Below the pieces are notes generated by a model that ran no database searches, had not been told where the DNA came from, and saw only the letters and a list, made by a program, of their open reading frames with translations. A stretch of DNA of 64,000 bases from Clostridium sp. OS1-26. Lineage in GTDB: Bacteria > Bacillota > Clostridia > Clostridiales > Clostridiaceae. The DNA is taken from positions 930,001-994,000 of the forward strand of contig NZ_CP133264.1 of NCBI RefSeq assembly GCF_030915445.1. Reading direction: 5' to 3'. Below, in pieces: positions 29,975 to 38,691 of this stretch (its first letter is position 1; each line of letters begins with the position of its first letter). The position numbers were made by a program, and so were the translations under genes.

Positions 29975-30864
29975 TATTTGTCACCTCCGCATCCACAGCC
30001 TTTTCCATGATGAGTATCGCCTTCAACTTCTCTTAGAATTTTTCTTCCTTCTTCAGTTTTATACATAGCTTGCCTTCTCATTGCTTCGTCAAAATTTACT
30101 AGATGTCCATCAAACTCTGGGCCATCAACACAAGCAAATTTTACTTCGTCGCCAATTGTTACTCTACAAGCACCACACATTCCTGTTCCATCAACCATTA
30201 TTGGATTTAAGCTTACTACAGTCTTAATTCCATACTCTTTTGTAAGCTTAGCAACAAATTTCATCATGATCATCGGTCCTATAGCTACTACGTGGTCATA
30301 TTTCTTACCTTCATTATCTATAAGTTCCTTCAATAAGTTTGTAACAAGTCCTTTATATCCGTAACTTCCATCATCTGTAGCAACATATAAATGTTTACAT
30401 ACAGCCATCATTTCTTTTTCAAGTAATAAATATTCCTTTGATTTAGATCCTACGATAACGTCTACATCGACTCCATTTTCGTGAAGCCATTTAACTTGTG
30501 GATACACTGGTGCTGTACCTACACCGCCAGCTATAAAAATTATATTCTTTTTCTTTAACTCTTCTATATCTTCATGAACAAGGTCTGATGCTTGTCCTAA
30601 TGGTCCTACAAAATCTGTAAAATTTTGACCTTTTTCATATTCAGCCATTCTCTTAGTAGAATCACCAAGTGTTTGGAACACTATAGTTACAGTTCCTTTT
30701 TCTGCATCATAGTCGCAAATTGTTAGAGGTACTCTCTCTCCTCTTTCATCCATCTTTACTATAACAAATTGTCCTGGATAACATGACTTAGCAACTCTTG
30801 GAGCTTCTACATCCATTAGATAAATGTTTGGCGCCAATAATCTTTTGTCTACAATTTTATACAT
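29974..30864 (-). CDS. nfnA: NfnA: ferredoxin-NADP+ reductase alpha subunit (NAD-binding)
   Basis: Smaller Nfn subunit with FAD (bifurcating partner site), a NAD-binding domain (FIAGGVGTAPVYPQVKWL) and a 2Fe-2S cluster in GTGMCGACRVTIG plus a downstream Cys. The C-terminus is rich in Cys and Gly (GKGCGCGGDK). It resembles dihydroorotate dehydrogenase electron-transfer subunits (PyrK). 296 residues. GGAGGGG precedes the ATG. Upstream promoter sequence (30865-31040) has no recognised Rex operator, but NADH balance control would fit, with rex close by. Confidence 0.94.
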   Translation of the reverse strand: MYKIVDKRLLAPNIYLMDVEAPRVAKSCYPGQFVIVKMDERGERVPLTICDYDAEKGTVTIVFQTLGDSTKRMAEYEKGQNFTDFVGPLGQASDLVHEDIEELKKKNIIFIAGGVGTAPVYPQVKWLHENGVDVDVIVGSKSKEYLLLEKEMMAVCKHLYVATDDGSYGYKGLVTNLLKELIDNEGKKYDHVVAIGPMIMMKFVAKLTKEYGIKTVVSLNPIMVDGTGMCGACRVTIGDEVKFACVDGPEFDGHLVNFDEAMRRQAMYKTEEGRKILREVEGDTHHGKGCGCGGDK

Positions 30865-31040
30865 TTCTATTCCCCTCCGTAAAATAAATTTAATATATTA
30901 ATCGCACTCTCATCCCCACTTAATTATAACATATTATATTTATTTTTGTATAACTAATCGATAATTTGTATAAATTTATATAAAAATCTATAATTGAGGG
31001 AATTTAATGTATTAAATCTATAATTTTTTCAAGAAAAAAT

Positions 31041-31505
31041 CTAAGCCCACTCTGCATCTTTAAAGTCTATTGTTTCTCTAAAAATAATTCTTGGAGTCCC
31101 TAAATGTCGAGTTATTTCCGTGGTAATTTCTTCACCGCTATCTTCTATAACCTGTTTTGAAATAAATAATATATCATAATTTAATTTTTTTATTTTTGCA
31201 GCTAATATACTTGATATAGATACCTCTCCTGATCCGACTAAGCTTTTATCTGATATGAGTATGCCTTCATCTGCGCCCATGGCTATTGCTTCCTCTAATA
31301 CGGTTTCCGCATGAAAAGTTTCCATACATATTACTGTAACTTTAGCTCCCATATCCTTCTTCAATTTTAATGCTTTCTCTAATATACTTTCACTCTGTGA
31401 ATTGATTATTGGCAACCCACATCTCCTTACAGCAATTCCAGTTTTTGAATCTATTTTTACTTCCATTGCGTCTGACAGCTGCTTCAAACAAACTACTATA
31501 TTCAC
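31041..31505 (-). CDS. Truncated EtfB-like (electron transfer flavoprotein beta) protein
   Basis: Matches the N-terminal part of EtfB: VCLKQLSDAMEVKID at the start, RRCGLPIINSQSESILEKALKLK, then MGADEGILISD. It ends after ITRHLGTPRIIFRETIDFKDAEWA at 154 residues instead of about 260, so the C-terminal domain that contacts EtfA is missing. The start is GTG at 31505 because GGGGAGG lies 9 bases upstream; the longer frame to 31583 lacks a site. No etfA or acyl-CoA dehydrogenase adjoins it. Either a decayed gene or a stand-alone adenine-nucleotide domain. It retains a clean reading frame and ribosome site. Confidence 0.72.
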   Translation of the reverse strand: MNIVVCLKQLSDAMEVKIDSKTGIAVRRCGLPIINSQSESILEKALKLKKDMGAKVTVICMETFHAETVLEEAIAMGADEGILISDKSLVGSGEVSISSILAAKIKKLNYDILFISKQVIEDSGEEITTEITRHLGTPRIIFRETIDFKDAEWA

Positions 31506-31677
31506 TGATATAATCCTCCCCCATGATTTAACGGTCTTCAAATCTACTTTAATTATAAATGAACTTTTCGTTAATATTATCACAAACGTTTACAAAAATA
31601 ATTGAAGTACAAACCGCAATTACCATTATATACTTCCAATGTCATATATTTCAACATTAAATTTACAAATATACAGA

Positions 31678-31703
31678 AAATTAACATATCGTTATGCTAA
31701 TTT
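31678..31703. promoter_or_regulatory. 26-bp near-palindrome between rex and the EtfB-like gene
   Basis: AAATTA-a-CATA-tcgt-TATG-c-TAATTT, symmetrical apart from one pair. It sits about 170 bases upstream of the EtfB-like start and just after rex. It could be an operator, but it does not match the TTGTTAA-N4-TTAACAA Rex consensus closely. The rest of this gap is featureless. Confidence 0.4.
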
Positions 31704-31739
31704 CTGATATTTATAAATTCAAATTTTATATTTTTTTAT

Positions 31740-32372
31740 TTATTCTATGTCATTTAGCAAACAACTAAGTGTAAGTAAACTATCACTTAGGTGTACATTT
31801 TCAACCTTCACGTTTTCTGGAACAACTAAGTCAATCGGGGCAAAGTTCCATATTCCCTTAACTCCATTTTTAATAAAAGTTTCACAAATTTTTTGAGCAT
31901 TCTTATTTGGAACACATATTATTCCTATATCTGTTGGATTTTCTTTTAAATAATCACCTAGGTAGTCTATATCCTGTATTTCTATATCTCTTATTTTTAA
32001 TCCCATAAGCTTAGGATTTATATCAAAAATTCCATTCAAGGTAAATCCTAATTTCTCAAATTGCGTATAGTTTGCTATTGCTTGACCTATATTTCCAGCT
32101 CCTACTATTACTGTTCTATATTCTTTAGTAAGTCCTAATATTCCACTTATTTGATTATATAATTCACTAACATTATATCCGTAACCTTGTTGTCCGAAAT
32201 CTCCAAAACAATTTAAATCTTGTCTTATTTGTGATGCTGTAAAGCCTATTTTTTCACTTAACTCTTTTGAAGATATTCTATCTACATCATTTCTCATTAA
32301 CTCTGCTAAATATCTATGATACTTAGGTAATCTTTTTATTACAGCCATTGATATATTTTTTTTCTTATCCAT
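31740..32372 (-). CDS. rex: Redox-sensing transcriptional repressor Rex
   Basis: Homodimeric repressor that binds DNA when NAD+ is high and releases it when NADH rises, controlling fermentation and hydrogen genes in clostridia. The N-terminal winged helix contains ASQIRQDLNCFGDFG. The Rossmann fold starts VIVGAGNIGQAIANY at about residue 91, and a C-terminal domain-swapped helix ends LTLSCLLNDIE. 210 residues, as expected. GGAGG precedes the ATG. In this window the hydrogenase, Nfn and acyl-CoA genes are natural candidates for its regulon. Confidence 0.97.
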   Translation of the reverse strand: MDKKKNISMAVIKRLPKYHRYLAELMRNDVDRISSKELSEKIGFTASQIRQDLNCFGDFGQQGYGYNVSELYNQISGILGLTKEYRTVIVGAGNIGQAIANYTQFEKLGFTLNGIFDINPKLMGLKIRDIEIQDIDYLGDYLKENPTDIGIICVPNKNAQKICETFIKNGVKGIWNFAPIDLVVPENVKVENVHLSDSLLTLSCLLNDIE

Positions 32373-32695
32373 TCTGCACCTCCGCTTATATACTATAAAT
32401 TAATATAATTCCTAAACACATTGTTTATATTTTATCATTTAACTATTACTTCATCCCACTTTTTATAGTATTATTTAATTATATAATATGTCAATAGTAT
32501 ATTTTTTATTTATTACTATCTATTATTGTCTTTTTCTCATTCTTTTTGCTATAAAATTTTTTAATATAAATCTTAAATCACTGAATAATTTTCTAAAAAG
32601 CCATTATATTTAATTATTATGTTAAATTATCAAAATTAATCTACAAAAAAATCTTCAACCATAGTAAAATATTAATGGTTAAGGAAGGTGAACTT
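32373..32695. other. Divergent intergenic region, rex to ABC-F gene
   Basis: About 320 very AT-rich bases. Contains the two promoters by position, but no clear consensus, attenuator or small peptide was recognised ahead of the ABC-F gene. Confidence 0.4.
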
Positions 32696-34609
32696 ATGGT
32701 AGTTTTAAGTTGTAAAGATATTAACAAAGGATTTGGAATAGATGTTATACTTGAAAATGTTACTTTCAACATAAACGAGGGTGAAAGAGTTGGATTAATA
32801 GGACCAAACGGCGCAGGAAAGTCTACACTTTTCAAAATTATCACTAATCAAATTGATTACGATAATGGAGAATTATTTATAGATAAAAATAAAACTTTAG
32901 GATATTTATCTCAACATCTTTCATTAGATTTTTCAAACACTATATATGATGAGCTTCTTACTGTTTTCGAAGATTTAATAAATTTAGAAAATAAATTAGA
33001 GAAGCTTGAGTTATTAATGAATGAACCTTACGATTCTAGTAAGGAAGAGTATCATAATAAAATAATTAAAGATTACACCACCTCCTCGGAGCTCTATCAA
33101 AATAGAGGAGGATATACTTATAAAGCTGAAATAAGTAGGGTATTAAAAGGTCTCGGTTTTACAGAACAGGATTATAACAAGCCTATAGAGGTCTTAAGCG
33201 GAGGACAAAAAACTAGAGTTGCTCTTTGTAAACTTCTTTTAATAAAACCTGATGTCTTATTACTAGATGAGCCTACAAATCATCTTGATTTAGACGCTAT
33301 TGAATGGTTAGAGGAATACTTAAATGCATACAAAGGAACTATAGTCATAATATCTCACGATAGATACTTTTTAGATGCCATAACAAATAAAACTTTCGAG
33401 CTTATACACGGACACGTAAACTGCTATAACGGTAATTACACTTCATATATTGATTTAAAACAGAAAAATTATGAAGTACAATTAAAAGCATATACTATTC
33501 AGCAAGCAGATATTAAAAGACAAGAGGAGATAATTGAAAGATATAGGTCTTTCAATCGTGAAAAAAGTGTAAAAGCTGCAGAAAGCAGACAAAAAGCTTT
33601 AGATAAAATTGAAAGAATAAAAGCTCCAGATAAAGAAGAAAGATTAGGTAATGTAACCTTTGAAACTCAAATTAAAAGCGGTAACGATGTGCTGCATGTG
33701 GAAAATTTAGCTAAAAGCTTTGGAGATAAAACTTTATTCTATGATCTCAACTTTGATATTAAAAAAGGTGAAAAAGTAGCTCTTATAGGGGAAAACGGCA
33801 GGGGTAAAACCACTTTATTTAAAATAATCATGGATAAACTTTCTTCAGATAAAGGTGTGTCATGCCTTGGGAAAAATGTTTTTATAGGTTATTATGAGCA
33901 AGAGCAAGCTAATATAAATCCAGAGAATACTGTTATAGATGAGGTATGGGATGATTTCCCTGAACTAACTACAACCGAAATCAGAAATGCTTTGGCAGCT
34001 TTTCTTTTTAGAGGCGATGATGTTTTTAAAAGTGTATCTTCCTTAAGTGGAGGAGAGAAATGTAGAATCAATATATTAAAGCTTATGCTTTCTAAATCCA
34101 ACTTTCTATTATTAGACGAACCAACAAATCATCTTGATATAGTGTCTCGCGAGGCCTTAGAGGATGCAATTATGGGATATGATGGTACTGTTCTTGTAAT
34201 ATCCCATGATAGATATTTTTTAAATAAAGTAATGAATAAAATATATGAATTAAATGAAGATGGCATTAGAGAATATTTAGGTAACTATAGTTACTATGTA
34301 GAGAAAAAGAAGAATCCTTTAAGGTTTCAATTGGAAGAAGAAAGTACTGGAAAAACAAAAACGCAAATACAAAATGAGAAAAAGAAAAAAAGAGAAGTGC
34401 AAAAAGCAGAAAAAGAGAAAAAGTTAAGAATTAAAAATATAGAGACTGAGATCTCAAACCTAGAAAAGTGTATAGTAGAGCTACAAAATCAACTTTGTCT
34501 TGAGGATGTCTATTCCAATCCAGAAAAAAGTGAAAATATAAACAAACAACTATTAGATTCTCAAAATGATCTAGATAATCTATACGAAGAGTGGGAAAGT
34601 TTGTTGTAA
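32696..34609 (+). CDS. ABC-F family ATPase (ribosome-associated)
   Basis: Soluble protein with two ABC ATPase domains and no membrane part. Walker A motifs are GPNGAGKST and GENGRGKTT; signatures are LSGGQKTRVALCKLL and LSGGEKCRINILKLM, each followed by LLLDEPTNHLD. The domains are joined by a charged linker (DIKRQEEIIERYRSFN), and a C-terminal coiled coil (about 550-637) follows, as in YdiF/Uup-type proteins. These act on stalled ribosomes; some give antibiotic resistance, but the linker does not point to a resistance class. ATG at 32696 preferred over 32675, given GGAAGGTG 6 bases ahead. 637 residues. Confidence 0.92.
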   Translation: MVVLSCKDINKGFGIDVILENVTFNINEGERVGLIGPNGAGKSTLFKIITNQIDYDNGELFIDKNKTLGYLSQHLSLDFSNTIYDELLTVFEDLINLENKLEKLELLMNEPYDSSKEEYHNKIIKDYTTSSELYQNRGGYTYKAEISRVLKGLGFTEQDYNKPIEVLSGGQKTRVALCKLLLIKPDVLLLDEPTNHLDLDAIEWLEEYLNAYKGTIVIISHDRYFLDAITNKTFELIHGHVNCYNGNYTSYIDLKQKNYEVQLKAYTIQQADIKRQEEIIERYRSFNREKSVKAAESRQKALDKIERIKAPDKEERLGNVTFETQIKSGNDVLHVENLAKSFGDKTLFYDLNFDIKKGEKVALIGENGRGKTTLFKIIMDKLSSDKGVSCLGKNVFIGYYEQEQANINPENTVIDEVWDDFPELTTTEIRNALAAFLFRGDDVFKSVSSLSGGEKCRINILKLMLSKSNFLLLDEPTNHLDIVSREALEDAIMGYDGTVLVISHDRYFLNKVMNKIYELNEDGIREYLGNYSYYVEKKKNPLRFQLEEESTGKTKTQIQNEKKKKREVQKAEKEKKLRIKNIETEISNLEKCIVELQNQLCLEDVYSNPEKSENINKQLLDSQNDLDNLYEEWESLL

Positions 34610-34612
34610 ATC

Positions 34613-34643
34613 AAAAAACAGCTGATATTGCCAGCTGTTTTTT
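34613..34643 (+). terminator. Terminator of the ABC-F gene (bidirectional)
   Basis: AAAAAACAGCTG (34613-34624) pairs with CAGCTGTTTTTT (34632-34643). It lies directly after the stop codon and has poly-T on both readings. Confidence 0.93.
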
Positions 34644-34680
34644 ATTATTAAAGTTATTTAATTTAATCAATGTAATGCGC

Positions 34681-35250
34681 TCATTTACTAGCTTGCAATG
34701 TTTTACCACAATAAGGACAAAACGAGAAATTCTGAGAAACTTCATCAAATTTTTGTCCACAAAATGGGCAAAATAAAAATCTACTTACTGATAGACTCGA
34801 TTTCTTATCTAGTGAAACATCTTCTTGCTTCCTATTGCTTTTATTAACTAATCTTTTGATTATCGAATCTACACTATTTTTTCTTACTTCAATATTGTCA
34901 TAATTTTTAGTAACCTTATCTAGAGTTTCAGATAGCCTGTCTTTATTTACTGGAGTATTAATAACTTCATCTACTTTATTTTCAATAAAATCCTCCAATC
35001 TTATTGGATCACATGATGAAAGTAAACATATTATTTGGGAGTTCTCAGATTTAATTTTACTTATAAGTTTATCTCCTGTTGTATTTTTCATAATTAAATT
35101 AGCTATAAGTATATCTGGCTGAAACTTTCTTGTTTCAATTATAGCATCATATTCACTGGCAATTTTAACACTATATCCAATATCACTTAAGCAATCTTTC
35201 ATAACTATACTCTCAAATTTACAATCATTAATAACGAGTATTTTTTTCAT
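34681..35250 (-). CDS. Receiver-like domain lacking the phospho-Asp, fused to a zinc ribbon
   Basis: The first 120 residues fold-match a response-regulator receiver (MKKILVINDCKFES; then PDILIANLIMKN; then INTPVNKDRL in place of KPF). The phosphorylatable Asp is replaced by Asn51, and one of the acidic pair near residue 9 is also missing, so it cannot be phosphorylated in the usual way. A basic linker leads to a C-terminal zinc ribbon (CPFCGQKFDE...CPYCGKTL). The ATG at 35250 is chosen for GGTGGTGA upstream; 189 residues. No kinase adjoins it. Likely an adaptor or nucleic-acid/protein-binding regulator; function unknown. Confidence 0.75.
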   Translation of the reverse strand: MKKILVINDCKFESIVMKDCLSDIGYSVKIASEYDAIIETRKFQPDILIANLIMKNTTGDKLISKIKSENSQIICLLSSCDPIRLEDFIENKVDEVINTPVNKDRLSETLDKVTKNYDNIEVRKNSVDSIIKRLVNKSNRKQEDVSLDKKSSLSVSRFLFCPFCGQKFDEVSQNFSFCPYCGKTLQASK

Positions 35251-35428
35251 GGTTTCACCACCATTTAACAATCTACTTCAATATGATTTTACCCTATAAA
35301 TTCCTGTTTTTCAACCAATTTTGAGTATATTTAGTTAATATGAGCACATTATCAAAGCTATTATTAATTAATTTTTGGTAACCTGATTACAAACACAAAG
35401 TAATTCTTAAAAGTAAATATTTTAAAAC

Positions 35429-35719
35429 CTATTTTCTATATTTATTTATTTTTTCTTCTATTGTAACTCCCTGTGCTTTGTAGTCTATTTTTACAACAGA
35501 TGCAACTCTTTCAGCTCCACTATTTATACAAATCTCTTGAGCCTTTTTTACTATCTCTAAAAGTTCATCTAATTCGCCTTCCATTGTTGTTTCCATCGGT
35601 CCAACTTCATATTTTACTCCACAGGAATCTATATATTCTATAACCTTATCTACTACGTGATATAAATTTTTTTCAGGAACCACCGGTAAAACCTGTAAAC
35701 TAACATTTGCAATTGCCAT
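35429..35719 (-). CDS. MTH1187/YqgV family thiamine-binding protein (UPF0045)
   Basis: 96-residue ferredoxin-like alpha/beta protein. The pattern VSLQVLPVVPEK..., YEVGPMETTMEGELDELLEIV and the VKIDY strand are characteristic of UPF0045. Family members bind thiamine or related hydroxymethylpyrimidines, possibly as a cytosolic carrier. GGAGGG precedes the ATG. It stands alone between the receiver-like gene and the ammonium transporter terminator. Confidence 0.9.
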   Translation of the reverse strand: MAIANVSLQVLPVVPEKNLYHVVDKVIEYIDSCGVKYEVGPMETTMEGELDELLEIVKKAQEICINSGAERVASVVKIDYKAQGVTIEEKINKYRK

Positions 35720-35838
35720 ATTCTAAACCCTCCATGATTATTACATAATTTTCTAAAAACTAACTATATATTTATATTATATATTATTACCCATTAAGTC
35801 AACGAACATTTCAACTATTAATTATAAGAATCAATATA

Positions 35839-35879
35839 AAAATAGTTACTTAAAAGTATAACTTTTAAGTAACTATTTT
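35839..35879 (-). terminator. Terminator of the ammonium transporter gene
   Basis: A 19-bp perfect stem, AAAATAGTTACTTAAAAGT with its complement at 35861-35879 around ATA. It lies 37 bases after the stop codon, with T-rich sequence following on the minus strand. Confidence 0.88.
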
Positions 35880-35915
35880 ATAAGGAGAAAAGATAGATTT
35901 TTGCTTTTTAAATTA

Positions 35916-37139
35916 TTACAATAGATCGTAAGCTACTTCACCATGAATAGCGGTATCAAGTCCTTCTATTTCTATATCTTCCGGTACTCTTATTGGATCA
36001 AATGCATTTACAACCTTCAGTATTACCCAGGTAACTGCATAAGAATAAACCGCAGTAAGTGCTACTGCAAATAATTGCACAGCAAACTGATGAACATTTC
36101 CATAAATTAATCCACTTACACCATTTACAGATTTGCTAGCAAAAACTCCTACTAAAATTGAACCAAGTATACCTCCAACACCATGTACTCCCCATACATC
36201 TAATGCATCATCCCAATCAAGCTTCTTTCTGAGCTCAACAGCTAAGTAGCATACTACAGCTGCCAATAAACCCACTATCGCAGCTGCCCAAGGTTCTATA
36301 TATCCTGCACAAGGAGTTATAGTTGCAAGGCCTGCTACAGCACCAGTTAAAGAGCCGACAAGACTCGGTCTCTTTTCATGAGTCCAAGATATAATAAGCC
36401 ATATTATCATTGCTACAGAACCTGCAATATCTGTATTAGCAAAGGCTATAGCTGCCACACCATTAGCAGCAAGCCCACTTCCTCCATTAAATCCAAACCA
36501 TCCAAACCATAATAGACCTGTACCTAAAGCAACAAATGCTATATTATGTGGCGATGTATTTTCCTCTGGAAGTATTTTTCTCTTACCAACAAATATTACT
36601 GTGCCAAGTGCTGCTACACCTGCTGTTACGTGAACAACTATTCCACCTGCAAAATCAACGACTCCCATTTTTGCAAGGAACCCACCGCCCCATATCCAGT
36701 GAGTTACTGGAACATAAATGAGTATGCTCCAAAATATAAGAAACTTTAGATAACTTTTAAAATTAACTCTATCTGCAAAGGCACCTGTCATGAGTGCTGG
36801 TGTAATTACTGCAAACATCTCCTGGTATACGAAAAAGGCAAGAAACGGTATGGTTGATCCATAATTAGGATTGGGCAAAATTCCAATTCCATGTAGTAGA
36901 AAATATTGAAAATTACCTATTAATCCACCTATATCTTTTCCAAAGGCTAAGCTAAAGCCTCCAAAAACCCATATAACTGTAACAACGCCCATAGAAATAA
37001 AATTCTGCATCATAATTGTCAATACGTTTTTCTTTCTTACAAGTCCACCATAAAAAAACGCCAGTCCTGGTGTCATAAGACAAACTAACGCTGCACTAAT
37101 TAATACTAACGCTGTGTCTCCTGTATTGATGTTTCCCAT
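35916..37139 (-). CDS. amtB: Ammonium transporter (Amt family)
   Basis: Trimeric ammonia/ammonium channel with about 11 membrane helices. The conserved pore histidines lie in IVVHVTAGVAALG and VWGVHGVGGILGS, and the signature FAFFYGGLVR-like segment (GLAFFYGGLVRKKN) is near residue 26. 407 residues. GGAGG precedes the ATG. A sigma-54 promoter lies about 50 bases upstream and an NtrC-like activator gene lies immediately upstream on the same strand, so nitrogen or other two-component control is probable. No glnK is encoded beside it, which is unusual. Confidence 0.96.
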   Translation of the reverse strand: MGNINTGDTALVLISAALVCLMTPGLAFFYGGLVRKKNVLTIMMQNFISMGVVTVIWVFGGFSLAFGKDIGGLIGNFQYFLLHGIGILPNPNYGSTIPFLAFFVYQEMFAVITPALMTGAFADRVNFKSYLKFLIFWSILIYVPVTHWIWGGGFLAKMGVVDFAGGIVVHVTAGVAALGTVIFVGKRKILPEENTSPHNIAFVALGTGLLWFGWFGFNGGSGLAANGVAAIAFANTDIAGSVAMIIWLIISWTHEKRPSLVGSLTGAVAGLATITPCAGYIEPWAAAIVGLLAAVVCYLAVELRKKLDWDDALDVWGVHGVGGILGSILVGVFASKSVNGVSGLIYGNVHQFAVQLFAVALTAVYSYAVTWVILKVVNAFDPIRVPEDIEIEGLDTAIHGEVAYDLL

Positions 37140-37188
37140 TTCAAAATTCCTCCTAATAAATGAAATAATAAATTACACTTTTATATAA

Positions 37189-37204
37189 AGCAATTCTCAT
37201 GCCA
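37189..37204 (-). promoter_or_regulatory. Sigma-54 promoter of the ammonium transporter gene
   Basis: TGGCAT-N5-TTGCT on the minus strand with standard spacing, between the NtrC-like gene and amtB, about 50-65 bases from the ATG. Confidence 0.9.
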
Positions 37205-37299
37205 AATATTATAGTTTTTTAATTTCGTTTTTAACTTTACAAGTAAATGTTTTCAACCACTTGTGTTTGACTTAATTTTTTTATCTAAGTTAACAAATT

Positions 37300-37348
37300 A
37301 AAAATAGAGACAAAAACGTCACTATGTGACATTTTTGTCTCTATTTTT
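37300..37348 (-). terminator. Terminator of the NtrC-like gene
   Basis: A 23-base stem with one mismatch (left arm 37300-37322, right arm 37326-37348, loop TAT), overlapping the last bases of the coding region. The long A/T tracts at its base allow termination in either direction. Confidence 0.88.
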
Positions 37349-38678
37349 ATTCTTCAATATTGTACTTTATAATTTTTCTGTGTAAAGATCTTCTACTTAT
37401 TCCTAAAACCTCAGAAGCCTTTGTTTTATTACCATTACATTCTTTAAGAGTTTTTAAAATAGTTTCTCTTTCCGCAGTATCAACTGCAGAATTAAGCTTA
37501 TAAGATACCCTCTCTTCTTTATCTTCTTTATAGTTTATTATATATTCAGGTAAATCCTCTAAACCTATTAACTCTCCATGTTTTATTACGACACACCTTT
37601 CAATTACGTTTTCAAGCTCTCTTATATTCCCTGGCCAATTATAATACATCAATCTTTCTACAGCCTCTTGAGACATATCTTTTTTACTTTTTCCAGAAAT
37701 TGAAGAGGACTTTAATAGAAAGTATTCTGCCAATAAAGGTATATCTTCCTTTCTTTCTCTAAGCGGAGGTAACTTTATAGGAACAACATTTAGCCTATAA
37801 TATAAATCCTGTCTAAACTTTTCTTTCTTCACCATTTCGCTTAAATCTTTATTAGTAGCTGCTATAATTCTAACATCTACTTTTATGGTTTTCGTACCTC
37901 CTAAACGCTCAAACTCCTTCTCCTGCAACACTCTTAATAATTTTACCTGCATAAGTGGAGTAATATCACCTATTTCATCTAAAAATATGGTTCCACCATC
38001 TGCGAGTTCAAATCTTCCCGGCTTGCTTATAGTAGCCCCAGTAAAGGCACCTTTTTCATAACCAAATAATTCACTCTCAAGAAGAGTTTCAGGTATGGCT
38101 GCACAATTAACTTTAATAAATGGCTTATCTTTTCTATCACTCAAGCTGTAAATAGCTTTCGCAGCAAGTTCTTTTCCAGTGCCAGTCTCACCGTAAATCA
38201 TTATTGTAGTCTTACTGTCCGCTACCTGCTTAATGAGATCTATAACTTTATCCATCTTAACACTTTTACTTGTAAAATAATCTTGGGTAGAATTATCATC
38301 ATCACTTTTTTCGTTACTTCCAACAACATTATTTACAGATAAAAGTACGTCTTCAAGTTTAAAAGGCTTAACAATGTAATCTTTTGCTCCCATTTTTAAT
38401 GCTTCTATTGCTGTTTCAACAGTAGCAAAAGCGGTTATCAAAATTACGTTAATTGATGAATCTATTTTCTTTATTTCACTTAAAAGCTCAATACCATTCA
38501 TACCCGGCATTTTGATATCTGTAACAACTACATCTACATAGTGTTCGTTTAATATATCTAAAGCTTCCTTTCCAGAAGAAGCTGTGTGTGTTACATACCC
38601 TTCCTTCTTAAATACTTTATCTAGAAGCTTTGTCACATTTTTTTCATCGTCTACAATTAGTATACAGTTTTTTCTCAT
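37347..38678 (-). CDS. NtrC-family sigma-54 response regulator
   Basis: Receiver domain with phospho-acceptor in VVVTDIKMPGMNG (about residue 53) and KPF lysine. The AAA+ domain has GETGTGKELAA, GAFTGATISKPG and DEIGDI. A Fis-type HTH (KTKASEVLGISRRSLHRKI) ends the protein. The ATG at 38678 is preferred (443 residues), with GGAGG 5 bases ahead; the frame also opens at 38690, two bases from the kinase stop. Its most likely target is the amtB sigma-54 promoter just downstream. The partner kinase gene is interrupted (next entry), which matters for whether this system works. Confidence 0.93.
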   Translation of the reverse strand: MRKNCILIVDDEKNVTKLLDKVFKKEGYVTHTASSGKEALDILNEHYVDVVVTDIKMPGMNGIELLSEIKKIDSSINVILITAFATVETAIEALKMGAKDYIVKPFKLEDVLLSVNNVVGSNEKSDDDNSTQDYFTSKSVKMDKVIDLIKQVADSKTTIMIYGETGTGKELAAKAIYSLSDRKDKPFIKVNCAAIPETLLESELFGYEKGAFTGATISKPGRFELADGGTIFLDEIGDITPLMQVKLLRVLQEKEFERLGGTKTIKVDVRIIAATNKDLSEMVKKEKFRQDLYYRLNVVPIKLPPLRERKEDIPLLAEYFLLKSSSISGKSKKDMSQEAVERLMYYNWPGNIRELENVIERCVVIKHGELIGLEDLPEYIINYKEDKEERVSYKLNSAVDTAERETILKTLKECNGNKTKASEVLGISRRSLHRKIIKYNIEE

Positions 38679-38691
38679 ATTATCCTCCATA

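Noticed and set aside
31678-31703. Rex operator
   Set aside because: A near-palindrome, but it lacks the TTGTTAA-N4-TTAACAA core; left as an unassigned operator candidate.
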